Below, piece after piece: positions 1 to 8,628 of a stretch of DNA of 64,000 bases; the stretch's first letter is position 1; every line of letters begins with the position of its first letter. This DNA is from Autumnicola sp041679265. GTDB taxonomy: Bacteria; Bacteroidota; Bacteroidia; Flavobacteriales; Flavobacteriaceae. The position numbers and the translations under genes were made by a program. Under the pieces are notes generated by a model. It worked only from the letters and a program-made list of their open reading frames with translations, searched no databases and had not been told where the DNA came from. The stretch lies in assembly GCF_041679265.1 (NCBI RefSeq), contig NZ_JBGFSM010000003.1, positions 186,001 to 250,000 on the forward strand, read 5' to 3'.

Positions 1-1099
1 TCGTTCTGCTTTTTACCAGGTTTTCAATAAATTCATCTTTATTTATATTTTGAGGTAAAATAGAATTTAAGACTTCAGAATCCTGATAAAAAGATTTTAA
101 TTCATTTTTTACTATGTTAATATCTTTATCAGAAGCCGCAATATCAATAGCTTTTACTATATAATCTCTGTATTTTTCTTCATCCTGTACAGGAAAATTC
201 CTGTAATCTATAGCCTGTTGCAGAGAGACTTGTTTACCCAAAACTCCTGTTCCAGCTAACAAAACAATGAATGACACATTTTTTGAATTATTTGCAACCT
301 TTGGTGCGATTATGGCGCCTTCGCTATGGCCTATTAAACCAATATTATGAGTGTCAATATCGGTTCTGTTTTTTAAAAATTCAATGATTTTCAATACATC
401 ATTAGAAAAGTCGGCGGTAGTTGCTTTTTCAAAATTTCCAGTGGATTCTCCGACTCCTCTATCATCATACCTTAAAACCGCTATTCCTTTTCGTGTTAGA
501 TAATCGGCAAGGACCAGAAAGGGTTTATGTCCCATATAAGATTCATCCCTATCTTGTGGACCACTACCAGAAATCAATATTACCACGGGCGTATGTTGGT
601 TTGATGATTTGGGTAAGGTAAGTGTTCCTGCCAGACTATTATGATCTTCAGAATTATATATTTTCACCTCTTCTACCAGGTACGGATATGGTTTTGAAGG
701 TTCCTGAGGCCTTTTCGGAGTTTCTACCTGGCCTGCTTTTATTTTTTTGATTAGAATTAAAGGAACGCTATTCAAGCCTTCCTGAAAGGTGCCTTTTATT
801 TCGCCTGATTCTTCATTTAACATTCCATCGAATTTAAAACCCAGGTTAGAGGCGTTAATGATTAAGTTATTATCGAGGAACGTGGTGGAAGCTGGTTGGA
901 GATTCATTAAACCCTGTCTGGGAATATCTAACTTGGTAAAATGACTTTTATTAGATTCAGAAATTTTGAATATAAATAGCATGATTTTTCCAGGCTGAAC
1001 TTCAATTTTTCCCTCCCAGATTCCTTCAATGTTCTGTGCAAATAGATTATTTACAAAAATTGATAAAATAATTACTAGAGTGACCTTAAGTGTTTTCAT
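1..1099 (-). CDS. Secreted alpha/beta hydrolase, C-terminus cut by window edge
   Basis: The gene reads leftward from an ATG at 1099 and runs off the left edge after 366 codons, so it is partial. The first 20 or so residues form a signal peptide ending before Gln-Asn. About 130 residues follow that look like the beta-rich N-terminal domain common in Bacteroidetes serine peptidases of this group. The hydrolase domain then carries an oxyanion-type motif (SGSGPQDRDE) and the nucleophile elbow GHSEG at about residue 258. The catalytic Asp and His are only partly inside the window. The family contains esterases and prolyl-oligopeptidase-like enzymes, and the substrate cannot be read from sequence. 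It is probably a host chromosomal gene. Confidence 0.85.
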   Translation of the reverse strand, partial: MKTLKVTLVIILSIFVNNLFAQNIEGIWEGKIEVQPGKIMLFIFKISESNKSHFTKLDIPRQGLMNLQPASTTFLDNNLIINASNLGFKFDGMLNEESGEIKGTFQEGLNSVPLILIKKIKAGQVETPKRPQEPSKPYPYLVEEVKIYNSEDHNSLAGTLTLPKSSNQHTPVVILISGSGPQDRDESYMGHKPFLVLADYLTRKGIAVLRYDDRGVGESTGNFEKATTADFSNDVLKIIEFLKNRTDIDTHNIGLIGHSEGAIIAPKVANNSKNVSFIVLLAGTGVLGKQVSLQQAIDYRNFPVQDEEKYRDYIVKAIDIAASDKDINIVKNELKSFYQDSEVLNSILPQNINKDEFIENLVKSRT

Positions 1100-1177
1100 A
1101 ATAATGTTTAGTTTAAGGCATAGCTATCCTTCTGATGAAATTTCAGCTGATAGAAATGCGTGTATTGATTTAGGTTT

Positions 1178-1771
1178 TTAGTTGTTAATTTCAGAGAGTA
1201 ATTTCTCCGTTGCTTCTAAAGATTTATTGTAGGATCTCAATACCCAAAATGCAAATCCTAAGAAAGCGATTATTGAAATTGGAAATGTAAGAATCCAGAA
1301 ATGTTCGGTTTCACTAAGATCAACACCTTTTATTGCTGAAAGTACAGGAATGGCGACTAAAATTAAAAATAGTCCTAGTGAAACATTCAATTTTTGAAAC
1401 TTTTGAAACCTGATCTTACGCCTCCCAAAATCATTTAAAGTGTCTAGATAGGTTTTTGAAGATATCTTTACTTTCTGCATTCCATTCAAACTGCTTAAAG
1501 AGATTATCGGTAATGTTAGGAGTAAACCAATGGCAATAACCGCAAAGATTTTTTCTGCCAATGGATCTATTTTCATAAAATTCATAATTAAATAGATAGC
1601 TCCCAGATAACAGATAATTGTTCCTATAATTTCAGAGTATTTGATCTTCTTTAGTTTTGAATGGTATTTTTCTTCAGTTACGTTCCCAATAAGATTTTTA
1701 GTAAGTCGCTCCTGTTTTTCGATTCTGTCGCTCATTCCTTCCCACAAATTTTTCATTTCTTCTAGTTCCAT
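1178..1771 (-). CDS. Four-helix membrane protein paired with the ECF sigma factor
   Basis: This 197-residue protein starts 6 bases after the stop of the sigma factor gene, so the two are almost certainly co-transcribed. The first 50 residues are charged and cytoplasmic-looking. Four hydrophobic segments follow, at about residues 48-67, 74-94, 130-147 and 157-178, and the C-terminus is charged. No enzyme motif is visible. Its position directly downstream of an ECF sigma factor suggests an anti-sigma factor or membrane sensor, but it lacks a recognisable zinc-binding anti-sigma motif, so the role is inferred from context only. Confidence 0.7.
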   Translation of the reverse strand: MELEEMKNLWEGMSDRIEKQERLTKNLIGNVTEEKYHSKLKKIKYSEIIGTIICYLGAIYLIMNFMKIDPLAEKIFAVIAIGLLLTLPIISLSSLNGMQKVKISSKTYLDTLNDFGRRKIRFQKFQKLNVSLGLFLILVAIPVLSAIKGVDLSETEHFWILTFPISIIAFLGFAFWVLRSYNKSLEATEKLLSEINN

Positions 1772-1777
1772 AATATT

Positions 1778-2266
1778 TTAATTTTTGTTCAGCCGAGATT
1801 TCAATTTTTCTTTGATCCTTGAAATCTTAGTTCCAACGTTACTTTTAGTTATTCCAATTATTTCTGCAATTTCATCGTGACTCTTTCCTTCCAGATAGAG
1901 TAGAATAATACCTTTCTCCAAAAGGTTTAATTTTTGAATTTGATCATTAAGCAGTTTTAGTTTTTCTTCTTCTGAATTATCCTTATGGACGGCAACTCTT
2001 TCCACAATGGGACCGAGAGTAATAGTGCCTATAGCTCTTTTCTTCTTTTTCAAATTATAGATTGCGGTATTCATTGCCACACGGTACATCCAGGTACTTA
2101 GTTTTGAAAATTCATTAAAGCTGTCGTAAGATTTCCAAAGTTGAAAAACAATCTCTTGATATAGATCTTCTCTGTCCTGAAGATTCTCTGTATAAAGCAG
2201 GGTCACTTTATAAATCAGGCCTTCATTCTCTGCAATTGCTCTTGTAAAATGCTCTTTTTTCTTCAT
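1778..2266 (-). CDS. ECF-family RNA polymerase sigma factor
   Basis: The protein has 162 residues, normal for a group 4 (extracytoplasmic function) sigma factor. Region 2, which binds the -10 element and core polymerase, spans about residues 17-80 and includes the DREDLYQEI and STWMYRVAMN segments. Region 4, a helix-turn-helix for the -35 element, is at about 112-160 with GKSHDEIAEIIGITKSNV. Regions 1 and 3 are absent, as expected. The membrane gene just downstream is the likely regulator. Its target genes are not apparent in the window. Confidence 0.93.
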   Translation of the reverse strand: MKKKEHFTRAIAENEGLIYKVTLLYTENLQDREDLYQEIVFQLWKSYDSFNEFSKLSTWMYRVAMNTAIYNLKKKKRAIGTITLGPIVERVAVHKDNSEEEKLKLLNDQIQKLNLLEKGIILLYLEGKSHDEIAEIIGITKSNVGTKISRIKEKLKSRLNKN

Positions 2267-2543
2267 TTAAAAATTAAACTTCTCCTTATTAGTGTATCAA
2301 GTTTTGAAAAAATCACACTTTGGAGGATTTTTTTTTAATCTAAAGACATTTTTGTAATTGCTGGCAACGGTTTTGGTTTGCTCAGTTGGCGGAGTAAGGG
2401 ACGTAGATTTATCTGCTTAAGTTTAAATTCTTGGGTCCTGTTAATTATTTTCTTCCTAACGCTGCCACTAATTTTATTGATTATGAACTGATATTATATA
2501 CCGTTACAGCAAAAATTTAATTTTTTATAAATTTTATTTTAAT

Positions 2544-2551
2544 TAGCTTTG
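2544..2551 (+). promoter_or_regulatory. Bacteroidetes -7 promoter motif for the methyltransferase
   Basis: TAGCTTTG matches the TAnnTTTG consensus of the primary Bacteroidetes sigma factor. A start of transcription would fall near 2556-2558, only about 25 bases before the ATG at 2582. A -33 TTG element is not obvious, so the promoter may be weak or activator-dependent. Confidence 0.5.
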
Positions 2552-2578
2552 TGTATAATGATGTATAACCTTGTATAA
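2552..2578 (+). repeat. Three TGTATAA direct repeats at exact 10-base spacing
   Basis: TGTATAA occurs at 2552-2558, 2562-2568 and 2572-2578, ending three bases before the methyltransferase ATG. The 10-base period puts all copies on the same face of the helix. The array covers the expected transcription start, so a bound protein would block transcription. The methyltransferase itself has an N-terminal helix-turn-helix and could be that protein. Confidence 0.55.
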
Positions 2579-2581
2579 GCT

Positions 2582-3652
2582 ATGGATAAGTATTACACTG
2601 TCAGTGAAGTAGCCGATAAGTTCGGTGTTAATCCCACTACAATTCGAAGATGGGATAAAAATGGGAAATTTCCTAGTTCAAGACATCCTATAAATAATTA
2701 TCGAGTTTATACAGAAGAACAAATTAAAGATCTAGTACAAGAAATAGATGGATCTATTGATTATGCTCAATCAGAAATCAAAATTTATTCTGAACCAATA
2801 TTTGAGTCTAAAAATGGAAAGTTATTTAATGAGGATGTTTTAGACTTTTTTAAAAATATTGAAACAGGTTCAGTTGATTTAATTTTTGCAGATCCTCCCT
2901 ATAACATTAAAAAAGCTGAATGGGATACATTTTCCTCTCAAAAAGAATATGTTGAATGGAGCATGGCTTGGATAAATGAAGCCTTTAGGGTATTATCAAA
3001 TAAAGGTTCACTTTATATTTGTGGTTTTTCAGAAATATTGGCAGACATAAAATGGTCAGCTTCTCATTTATTTAAAGGATGTAAATGGTTAGTTTGGTTT
3101 TATAGAAATAAAGCCAATTTGGGTAATGACTGGGGAAGATCTCATGAAAGTATCTTGCACTTTAGGAAATCAAAAGATTATATTTTTAATATTGATGAGG
3201 CTAGAATACCTTATAATCAGCACACTTTAAAATATCCAAAAAGGACTCAATCTGAAAGTTCCCAATATTCAAATGGTTCTAAGAAGAAATACGTTTGGGA
3301 ACCAAACCCCAAAGGAGCTAAACCGAAAGATGTGTTTGAAATTCCAACTTTATCTAACGGGTCTTGGGAGAGACATAAACATCCAACCCAAAAGCCAGTT
3401 GAATTGTTGAGGAAAATCATTCTTTCATCTTCTAATACTGATAGTACTATTCTAGATCCTTTTGGTGGTTCTGGAACTACATATGCCGTAGCAGAGGCTT
3501 ATAAAAGAAAATGGATCGGTAATGATTTATCTTTAAAATACTGTAATTTGATTCAAAATCGAATTAGTGATAAGCAACATATAGAAAGAATTATTTCTGC
3601 TAAAGATGAACAACAATCAACTGAAAGAAGGAAAAAATTAAGGTCTAAATAA
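2582..3652 (+). CDS. DNA methyltransferase of a type II R-M system, with N-terminal HTH
   Basis: The 356-residue protein would methylate adenine N6 or cytosine N4 in the recognition site of the neighbouring endonuclease. Residues 4-50 form a MerR/excisionase-like helix-turn-helix (YTVSEVADKFGV, then RRW). The catalytic motif IV DPPYN is at 104-108, and the AdoMet-binding motif DPFGGSGTT is at about 292-300. This order (IV, target recognition, then I) is that of beta-class enzymes such as MunI- and RsrI-type methylases. The gene converges on the endonuclease gene with a 15-base overlap of the 3' ends. The extra N-terminal HTH may let it repress its own promoter through the repeats just upstream. 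Confidence 0.93.
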   Translation: MDKYYTVSEVADKFGVNPTTIRRWDKNGKFPSSRHPINNYRVYTEEQIKDLVQEIDGSIDYAQSEIKIYSEPIFESKNGKLFNEDVLDFFKNIETGSVDLIFADPPYNIKKAEWDTFSSQKEYVEWSMAWINEAFRVLSNKGSLYICGFSEILADIKWSASHLFKGCKWLVWFYRNKANLGNDWGRSHESILHFRKSKDYIFNIDEARIPYNQHTLKYPKRTQSESSQYSNGSKKKYVWEPNPKGAKPKDVFEIPTLSNGSWERHKHPTQKPVELLRKIILSSSNTDSTILDPFGGSGTTYAVAEAYKRKWIGNDLSLKYCNLIQNRISDKQHIERIISAKDEQQSTERRKKLRSK

Positions 3653-4534
3653 TTCCCAAATTCCTGTGATCAAAAATTCGGAAAATGGTCGAATCATTTC
3701 ACTGAAAGGTGGTTTGTTTTCTATTGTTGCCGGAGTATCTAAGTAATAAACACCTTCCATTTGTTCAATGTAATTAGAATAAACTATAAATTGACCAGGA
3801 ACTATAGTAAAACTAGTCTTAGTAGTTTTATTTCTTTGAACATCATTAAGAAAAATTCCTACTACCTTAACATTATCTAATTTAAACATCTCTTTTAATA
3901 GTAGCTTATCCAAAAACATTTTTCCCATCCGATCTTTAGAAGTTGTTTTTATAGATACCACAATTTCATTTGGATCAAGCTTATTCGAAGTTGATTTAAC
4001 TTCGCCTGAAGAGATTATAATATCTGTCTCGCTTTTATAGACTTGTTGTTTTCCTCCTGATTTATAAGGAACTTTAAATACCATTTTTCGATTCTTCAAT
4101 CCTAATGCAGATACAATAACTCTTATTAATTCTTCAAATCTATTGCCTACATGTTTTCGGGCACTATTCGGAGTAAACTCTAGGTCTAATCCTATTCCAA
4201 TAGATTGTTGAATTGTATAAAGAACACTATTTATAATATTGTGTTCCTGATCGTTAAATTCTCTTTTTCCATTTTTAATTTTTGAGATTATATTAATGAA
4301 TTCATTATACTTCTTTTCAAAATCTTGAAGATCCCATATGAACAAATCAATCTTTACCGGACGTAGATATTTTTTTGTATTTCCTGAAATTGATTTTTGA
4401 ATTCGGTATCCTCTATGATCTACAAATTCAGAAGAAATTGTATTGTTCCTATGGTATGCAATTCTAATTGTTAGGTTTTTGAATTCTTCTAAAGAATGAT
4501 GTGATCTTTTAAGATCTTCGGAAAGTGTTGTCAA
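3638..4534 (-). CDS. Type II restriction endonuclease
   Basis: This 298-residue protein faces the methyltransferase and is the natural partner in cutting unmethylated DNA. A PD-(D/E)xK-like core is visible: a helix with paired Glu at about 134-135, Glu-Thr-Asp at 169-171, and the strand SIKTTSKDR at 194-202, where Lys196 would be the catalytic lysine. The acidic residue usually two positions before the lysine is replaced by Ser, a variation seen in several type II enzymes. Family-level identity and the recognition site cannot be read here. The upstream HTH gene, on the same strand with a gap of about 110 bases, is probably in the same operon. Confidence 0.82.
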   Translation of the reverse strand: MTTLSEDLKRSHHSLEEFKNLTIRIAYHRNNTISSEFVDHRGYRIQKSISGNTKKYLRPVKIDLFIWDLQDFEKKYNEFINIISKIKNGKREFNDQEHNIINSVLYTIQQSIGIGLDLEFTPNSARKHVGNRFEELIRVIVSALGLKNRKMVFKVPYKSGGKQQVYKSETDIIISSGEVKSTSNKLDPNEIVVSIKTTSKDRMGKMFLDKLLLKEMFKLDNVKVVGIFLNDVQRNKTTKTSFTIVPGQFIVYSNYIEQMEGVYYLDTPATIENKPPFSEMIRPFSEFLITGIWELFRP

Positions 4535-4645
4535 GAGTTTTTTTGTAAATATAGCAGAATTTTGAAAATGGCGTATAATTAGCTTTATCCATCCAAATAT
4601 ACATTTTTAATAGAAGATATTCCGGGATAAACCCAGTTTTACAGT

Positions 4646-4906
4646 TTACTCGTAATCAAATAATTCACGAAAAGTAACATCTAAAATTGATGCTAGGGCA
4701 ATCAATGTTTCAAAGGTTGGATTAGCCTCTCCCCTCTCTATTTCTCCGATAGTCTTTTTTGATAATAATCCTTTTCTATCACTCAATTCTTGCTGTGAGA
4801 TACTTCTATTTGGGTATTCGAAACTAACAATTTTTTCTCTGAGATTTTTTACATGGTTGCCAAATCTCATTTTTTGTTCGCTGAACTTCAAAGTATCTTT
4901 ATTCAT
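4646..4906 (-). CDS. XRE-family HTH regulator, probable controller (C) protein of the R-M system
   Basis: The 86-residue protein is a single Cro/C1-type helix-turn-helix. Residues 15-85 contain the helix pair SQQELSDRKGLLSKKTIGEIERGEAN (split here: SQQELSDRKG then SKKTIGEIERG) and the closing helix with LASILDVTFRELF. Size, strand and position directly upstream of the endonuclease match controller proteins that delay endonuclease expression when an R-M system enters a new host. A palindrome at 4938-4959, just upstream of the start, is a fitting operator. Proof would need binding data, because many small XRE proteins look alike. Confidence 0.85.
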   Translation of the reverse strand: MNKDTLKFSEQKMRFGNHVKNLREKIVSFEYPNRSISQQELSDRKGLLSKKTIGEIERGEANPTFETLIALASILDVTFRELFDYE

Positions 4907-4937
4907 ACTACAAAATTCTAGGTTACAGAAATAAATT

Positions 4938-4959
4938 ATGGTAACACATAGGTTACCAT
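4938..4959. promoter_or_regulatory. Palindromic operator upstream of the C-type regulator
   Basis: ATGGTAAC, six bases, then GTTACCAT form a perfect 8-base inverted repeat 32 bases upstream of the regulator start codon. A further half site, GTTAC, lies at 4922-4926 and pairs in inverted orientation with GTAAC at 4941-4945. This would give two overlapping operators, as in C-box arrangements where the controller first activates and then represses itself. Confidence 0.65.
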
Positions 4960-4992
4960 TTAAATTATTTTACTATATTTGATTCATTATAA

Positions 4993-5000
4993 TATATTTG
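4993..5000 (+). promoter_or_regulatory. Candidate promoter for the structured RNA and SusC leader
   Basis: TATATTTG fits the TAnnTTTG consensus and points rightward. Transcription would start at about 5006, some 40 bases before the large nested hairpin and 625 bases before the SusC start. The TTTG at 4978-4981 is too close to be the normal -33 element. Confidence 0.4.
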
Positions 5001-5045
5001 CGAAACTTCTTAAAGTAAAATATTAGAAGCATTCGCTTTGAATCT

Positions 5046-5151
5046 CGAATCTAAAACTGGTAATTTTAAGCAACGAGGTGATAAGCAAGGATGCTCACGA
5101 CCCGGGCGTGGGCTCTCTTATCGTTGCACGGTATACCAGTACCCAGATTCG
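5046..5151 (+). ncRNA. Candidate structured RNA: long nested hairpin
   Basis: Five collinear helices nest over 106 bases. CGAATCT (5046-5052) pairs with AGATTCG (5145-5151). ACTGGTA (5056-5062) pairs with TACCAGT (5134-5140). GCAAC (5070-5074) pairs with GTTGC (5123-5127). GATAAG (5080-5085) pairs with CTTATC (5117-5122). GCTCACG (5093-5099) pairs with CGTGGGC (5107-5113) with one G-U. The apical loop is ACCCGGG. Small internal loops separate the helices. A competing pairing is possible between GGCGTG (5105-5110) and CACGCC (5166-5171), the latter directly followed by six T. The shape could be a 6S-like RNA or a leader regulator for the SusC operon; it does not show RNase P or tmRNA signatures. 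The strand is inferred from the promoter-like motif upstream. Confidence 0.55.
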
Positions 5152-5630
5152 TTAAGTTGAGCTTTCACGCCTTTTTTGTATTTAGGCCAAACCTGCTCTA
5201 CTATATTTAAAGCATTTGTTTCTTCACTAAAAAGACGTCGCTAACAATTAACCCTACATTTTAAAAAGGTCAAAGCGGCCGGCATTCCCTATGGAGTGTT
5301 TTTATTAAGCTTGTTTACGGGAACGAGATAATTCCGCTAATAATCCCGTGGGTTGCTATTATTTGTATAAGTAATAGCATTTGGGTGGGCAATAGCCAGT
5401 TCTCATATAGAGGTGGCTAGGGTAAGGTAATTTTTTTTTGCTCCATTTTAATAGTTTGTTTAGCCACAAAAAAAAATGCGAATGAAAGCCCCCACTGGGC
5501 ATTTAAAAAGAAAAAAGTGAACACTCGTTTTTACGGGTAAAAGCAAGAAAGCCTTCCCTTAAGATTGGCGTCTGGCGGGGAAGGCCTAAGCTTTAATAAA
5601 ACAAATGTTTCATTTAACTAATGTAAAATT
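5152..5630 (+). other. Non-coding leader with further hairpins before SusC
   Basis: No credible reading frame is present. Several hairpins are visible: ACGGG/CCCGT (5317-5321 with 5345-5349), a perfect 8-base stem TGCTATTA/TAATAGCA (5354-5361 with 5372-5379), and an 8-base G+C-rich stem at 5551-5585. If transcription starts near 5006, this stretch is the rest of a leader of about 625 bases, unusually long for a SusC gene. Confidence 0.45.
5551..5585 (+). promoter_or_regulatory. Stable hairpin 45 bases upstream of the SusC start
   Basis: GCCTTCCC (5551-5558) pairs perfectly with GGGAAGGC (5578-5585) around a 19-base loop. There is no T run after it, so it is not a classical terminator. It could be an attenuator, a processing site or a site that stabilises the mRNA. 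Confidence 0.5.
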
Positions 5631-8618
5631 ATGAAAAATTTTTACAAGAGGGGCATGCTTATTATCATGTTCCTTCTAGCCATGGCTTTATTAGTCATGT
5701 TGGCGATGGGTCAGGCTAAAGCCGCCAGCCTCTCTACTCCTTCCCTATTTTATCAGCAACCAATTACTGGTACAGTTACGGATATTAATGGAAAGTATTT
5801 ACCTGGAGTTACACTTCTGGTAAAAAATAAGCAGTATGGTACAAACACAGACCTTTCAGGAAATTATAGTATAAATGCCAATGCACAGGATACCCTGGTT
5901 GTTACATCTATAGGGTTTAAAGACGTGGAAATAATGATTAATGGTCGATCTACTATTAATATAGTCCTGGAAGAAGATATCTCTTCACTTAAAGAAGTAG
6001 AGATCAATGCAGGTTACTACACTACCACCCAGCGGGAGCGTACAGGGAACATTTCCCGAGTTAAAGCGGAGGAAATAGAAAATCAGCCTGTGGTTAGTCC
6101 TATACAGGCTTTACAGGGAAGAATGGCCGGGGTAGAAATTGTTTCCGGAGGGGCTAATCCCGGTATGGCCTCTACCATAAAAATAAGGGGCACCAACAGT
6201 TTACGCCAAGATGGGAATTACCCGCTTTATATTATAGACGGTGTTCCAATTAGTTCGGTTCCGGTAGAAAGCAACTCTCTATTAAGTACATCAGGAATTG
6301 ATCCTTTAAATAATCTGAACCCGGCTAACATCGAAAGTATTGAGGTGCTTAAAGATGCTGATGCTACTGCAATTTATGGCTCCCGGGGCTCCAATGGAGT
6401 CGTTTTAATTACTACGAAATCCGGCTATAAGTATGGAACAGGACTTGAGGCAAGGATATATACCGGTGTTTCTACAGTACCGGGAAGAATGGATTTATTA
6501 AATACCGAAGAGTATTTACAGGTAAGACGAGAAGCATTTCAAAATGATGGAGTTGAACCGGATGTGAACAATGCTTATGATCTCGTATTATGGAATCAGG
6601 ATCGCTATACCGACTGGCAGGAGTATTTGTTAGGTGGAAAATCCGAAGTCACTAATGCTAATTTGTCATTTACCGGTGGAGATGAAAATACTTCTTTTAG
6701 ACTAGGAGGATCCTATTTTACACAGGGTACCGTTTACCCCGGAGATTACGATTACAGAAAATGGACTGGTGATATCGCATTAAACCATTTATCAAAAAAT
6801 AATAAATTTCGATTAAATCTAAAGATAAATTATGGAACAGATCGAAATAACCTGGTTGGCAATGGCAATCTGGATCCATCGATTATTCTATTGCCTCCGA
6901 ATGCGCCTGCAATTTTCAATGAAGACACTACCCTTAACTGGGAAGAATGGGGAGCCGCAGGACTCACCAACCCCTTTGAAGGCTTCTTTAATACTACAAG
7001 TACACACACAAAGAACTTAACTTCAAACGTGCTACTTTCATATGAGATTTTTAATGGGTTTAAACTAAAATCCAGCCTTGGGTATGCTGATTATCAAAGT
7101 AACGAATTATGGAAGTTGCCCGCACGATCTTACAACCCTTCAAGCAACCCGGAAAATAATTCTTTTCATCTTAGTACAGGTCGAAGATCCTGGATCATAG
7201 AACCACAGCTAACCTATGATAAAAAGTTTGAAAAATTCCATACCGAATTTTTATTAGGAGGAACTTTCCAAACAAATAATTCAACCCTTAGCAGTTTTCA
7301 GGGAAGCGCATATGCATCTGAAGCGCTCATAGGTAATTTAAGTTCTGCTGAAAGTATCCTCAATGCCAAAAGCAGCGAAACGGAATATAAATACGCAGCG
7401 ATCTTTTCCCGTATTGGACTAAACTGGGATAAGAAATATTTCCTGAATTTTACTGCTCGTAGAGATGGTTCTTCCCGCTTTGGACCTAATAATCGATTTG
7501 CCAATTTTGGCGCGATTGGGGCAGCCTGGATAATTAGTGAAGAAGAGTTTATTAAAAATAATCTCTCTATTCTCTCCTTTGCAAAGCTTCGCGGAAGCTA
7601 CGGAAGTACAGGAAATGACCAAATTGGGGATTATGGTTATCTTGATTCATATCAGGCTACCAGAGGTATTAATGGTCTATACCCTACTTCATTAGCGAAT
7701 CCTGATTATTCGTGGGAAGTAAATCGTAAACTTGAGGCAGCACTACAACTGGGGTTTTTTAATGACCGTGTTAATCTTGGATTAAGCTGGTATCGTAATA
7801 GGTCTTCTAACCAATTAGTGGGATATTCTCTGCCGTATATCACTGGCTTTACTTCAGTTCAGGCCAACCTACCGGCAACCGTTGAAAATAAGGGACTGGA
7901 GATCGAATTGGCAACCCTCAATTTAGATAAAAATAATTTTAGCTGGAGGTCAAATTTAAATGTTACTGTTCCAAAAAATAAATTAATCGACTATCCAGAC
8001 CTGGAACAATCTTCTTATTCCAACACGTATCGAGAAGGATATCCTTTAAATATTGCTTTATTATATGATTATAACGGTCTTGACCCCGAAACTGCTTTAT
8101 ACACTGTAAAGGATATTAATAATGATGACAAGCTTGATTTTGAAGATCGAGTGATCATCAAGGATCTAAACAGACAATTCTTTGGTGGCATTAGTAATCA
8201 TCTGAGTTATAGAAATTTCAACCTACAGTTCTTATTTCAATTTATAAAGCAGGAAGGAATCCAGACCAACTTTCAGGCGGGTATTAATAAAAATGTTTTA
8301 AGCTCTGTTTTGGATAACGACCGTTATCAAAGATATTCTGCCTCCTTTCTGGGAGGAAAGTCTTATCGCAATGTTCTGGAAAGTTCCTTTCCATACGAAG
8401 ACGCGTCATTTTTGAGATTGAAAACGCTGTCACTAAGTTATGATTTATCCTCTAAGATACTGGATCGTGTCAATCTCAAAAAAGCCCAACTATTTCTACA
8501 TGGACAAAATTTATGGACAATTACCCCCTACACCGGCCTCGATCCGGAATCCGCAACTTCAGATTTGTTATTGGGGAACTTAAGATCTATTACAGCTGGC
8601 TTACAGCTTAATCTTTAA
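5631..8618 (+). CDS. SusC/RagA-family TonB-dependent outer membrane receptor
   Basis: The 995-residue protein imports large nutrients across the outer membrane with energy from TonB-ExbBD, usually with a SusD lipoprotein as lid. Residues 1-32 are a signal peptide. Residues 45-115 are a carboxypeptidase-regulatory-like domain (ITGTVTDINGKYLPGV). A TonB-box-like stretch leads into the plug at about 130-265, with QALQGRMAGVEI and DADATAIYGSRGSNGVVLIT, the family signature. The rest is the beta-barrel, which ends in the hydrophobic C-terminal strand. The length is typical. The SusD gene follows after 10 bases and an M16 protease after that, so the ligand is more likely a peptide than a glycan. 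That assignment is inference from the operon. Confidence 0.95.
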   Translation: MKNFYKRGMLIIMFLLAMALLVMLAMGQAKAASLSTPSLFYQQPITGTVTDINGKYLPGVTLLVKNKQYGTNTDLSGNYSINANAQDTLVVTSIGFKDVEIMINGRSTINIVLEEDISSLKEVEINAGYYTTTQRERTGNISRVKAEEIENQPVVSPIQALQGRMAGVEIVSGGANPGMASTIKIRGTNSLRQDGNYPLYIIDGVPISSVPVESNSLLSTSGIDPLNNLNPANIESIEVLKDADATAIYGSRGSNGVVLITTKSGYKYGTGLEARIYTGVSTVPGRMDLLNTEEYLQVRREAFQNDGVEPDVNNAYDLVLWNQDRYTDWQEYLLGGKSEVTNANLSFTGGDENTSFRLGGSYFTQGTVYPGDYDYRKWTGDIALNHLSKNNKFRLNLKINYGTDRNNLVGNGNLDPSIILLPPNAPAIFNEDTTLNWEEWGAAGLTNPFEGFFNTTSTHTKNLTSNVLLSYEIFNGFKLKSSLGYADYQSNELWKLPARSYNPSSNPENNSFHLSTGRRSWIIEPQLTYDKKFEKFHTEFLLGGTFQTNNSTLSSFQGSAYASEALIGNLSSAESILNAKSSETEYKYAAIFSRIGLNWDKKYFLNFTARRDGSSRFGPNNRFANFGAIGAAWIISEEEFIKNNLSILSFAKLRGSYGSTGNDQIGDYGYLDSYQATRGINGLYPTSLANPDYSWEVNRKLEAALQLGFFNDRVNLGLSWYRNRSSNQLVGYSLPYITGFTSVQANLPATVENKGLEIELATLNLDKNNFSWRSNLNVTVPKNKLIDYPDLEQSSYSNTYREGYPLNIALLYDYNGLDPETALYTVKDINNDDKLDFEDRVIIKDLNRQFFGGISNHLSYRNFNLQFLFQFIKQEGIQTNFQAGINKNVLSSVLDNDRYQRYSASFLGGKSYRNVLESSFPYEDASFLRLKTLSLSYDLSSKILDRVNLKKAQLFLHGQNLWTITPYTGLDPESATSDLLLGNLRSITAGLQLNL

Positions 8619-8628
8619 TTCAGATAAT

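Larger units (their letters stand above)
2267..2581. other. Intergenic region with an imperfect inverted-repeat element
   Basis: No gene is visible in these 315 bases. Between GCAACGG at 2364-2370 and CCGTTAC at 2501-2507 (6 of 7 complementary) lies a stretch richer in G+C than the A/T-rich flanks. It looks like a small inserted or interspersed element placed just before the restriction-modification genes. This is only a visual judgement, and a genome-wide repeat search would be needed to support it. Confidence 0.25.

Noticed and set aside
5046..5151. RNase P RNA, tmRNA or tRNA at the structured region
   Set aside because: None of their conserved cores is visible, and the shape is one long nested hairpin.
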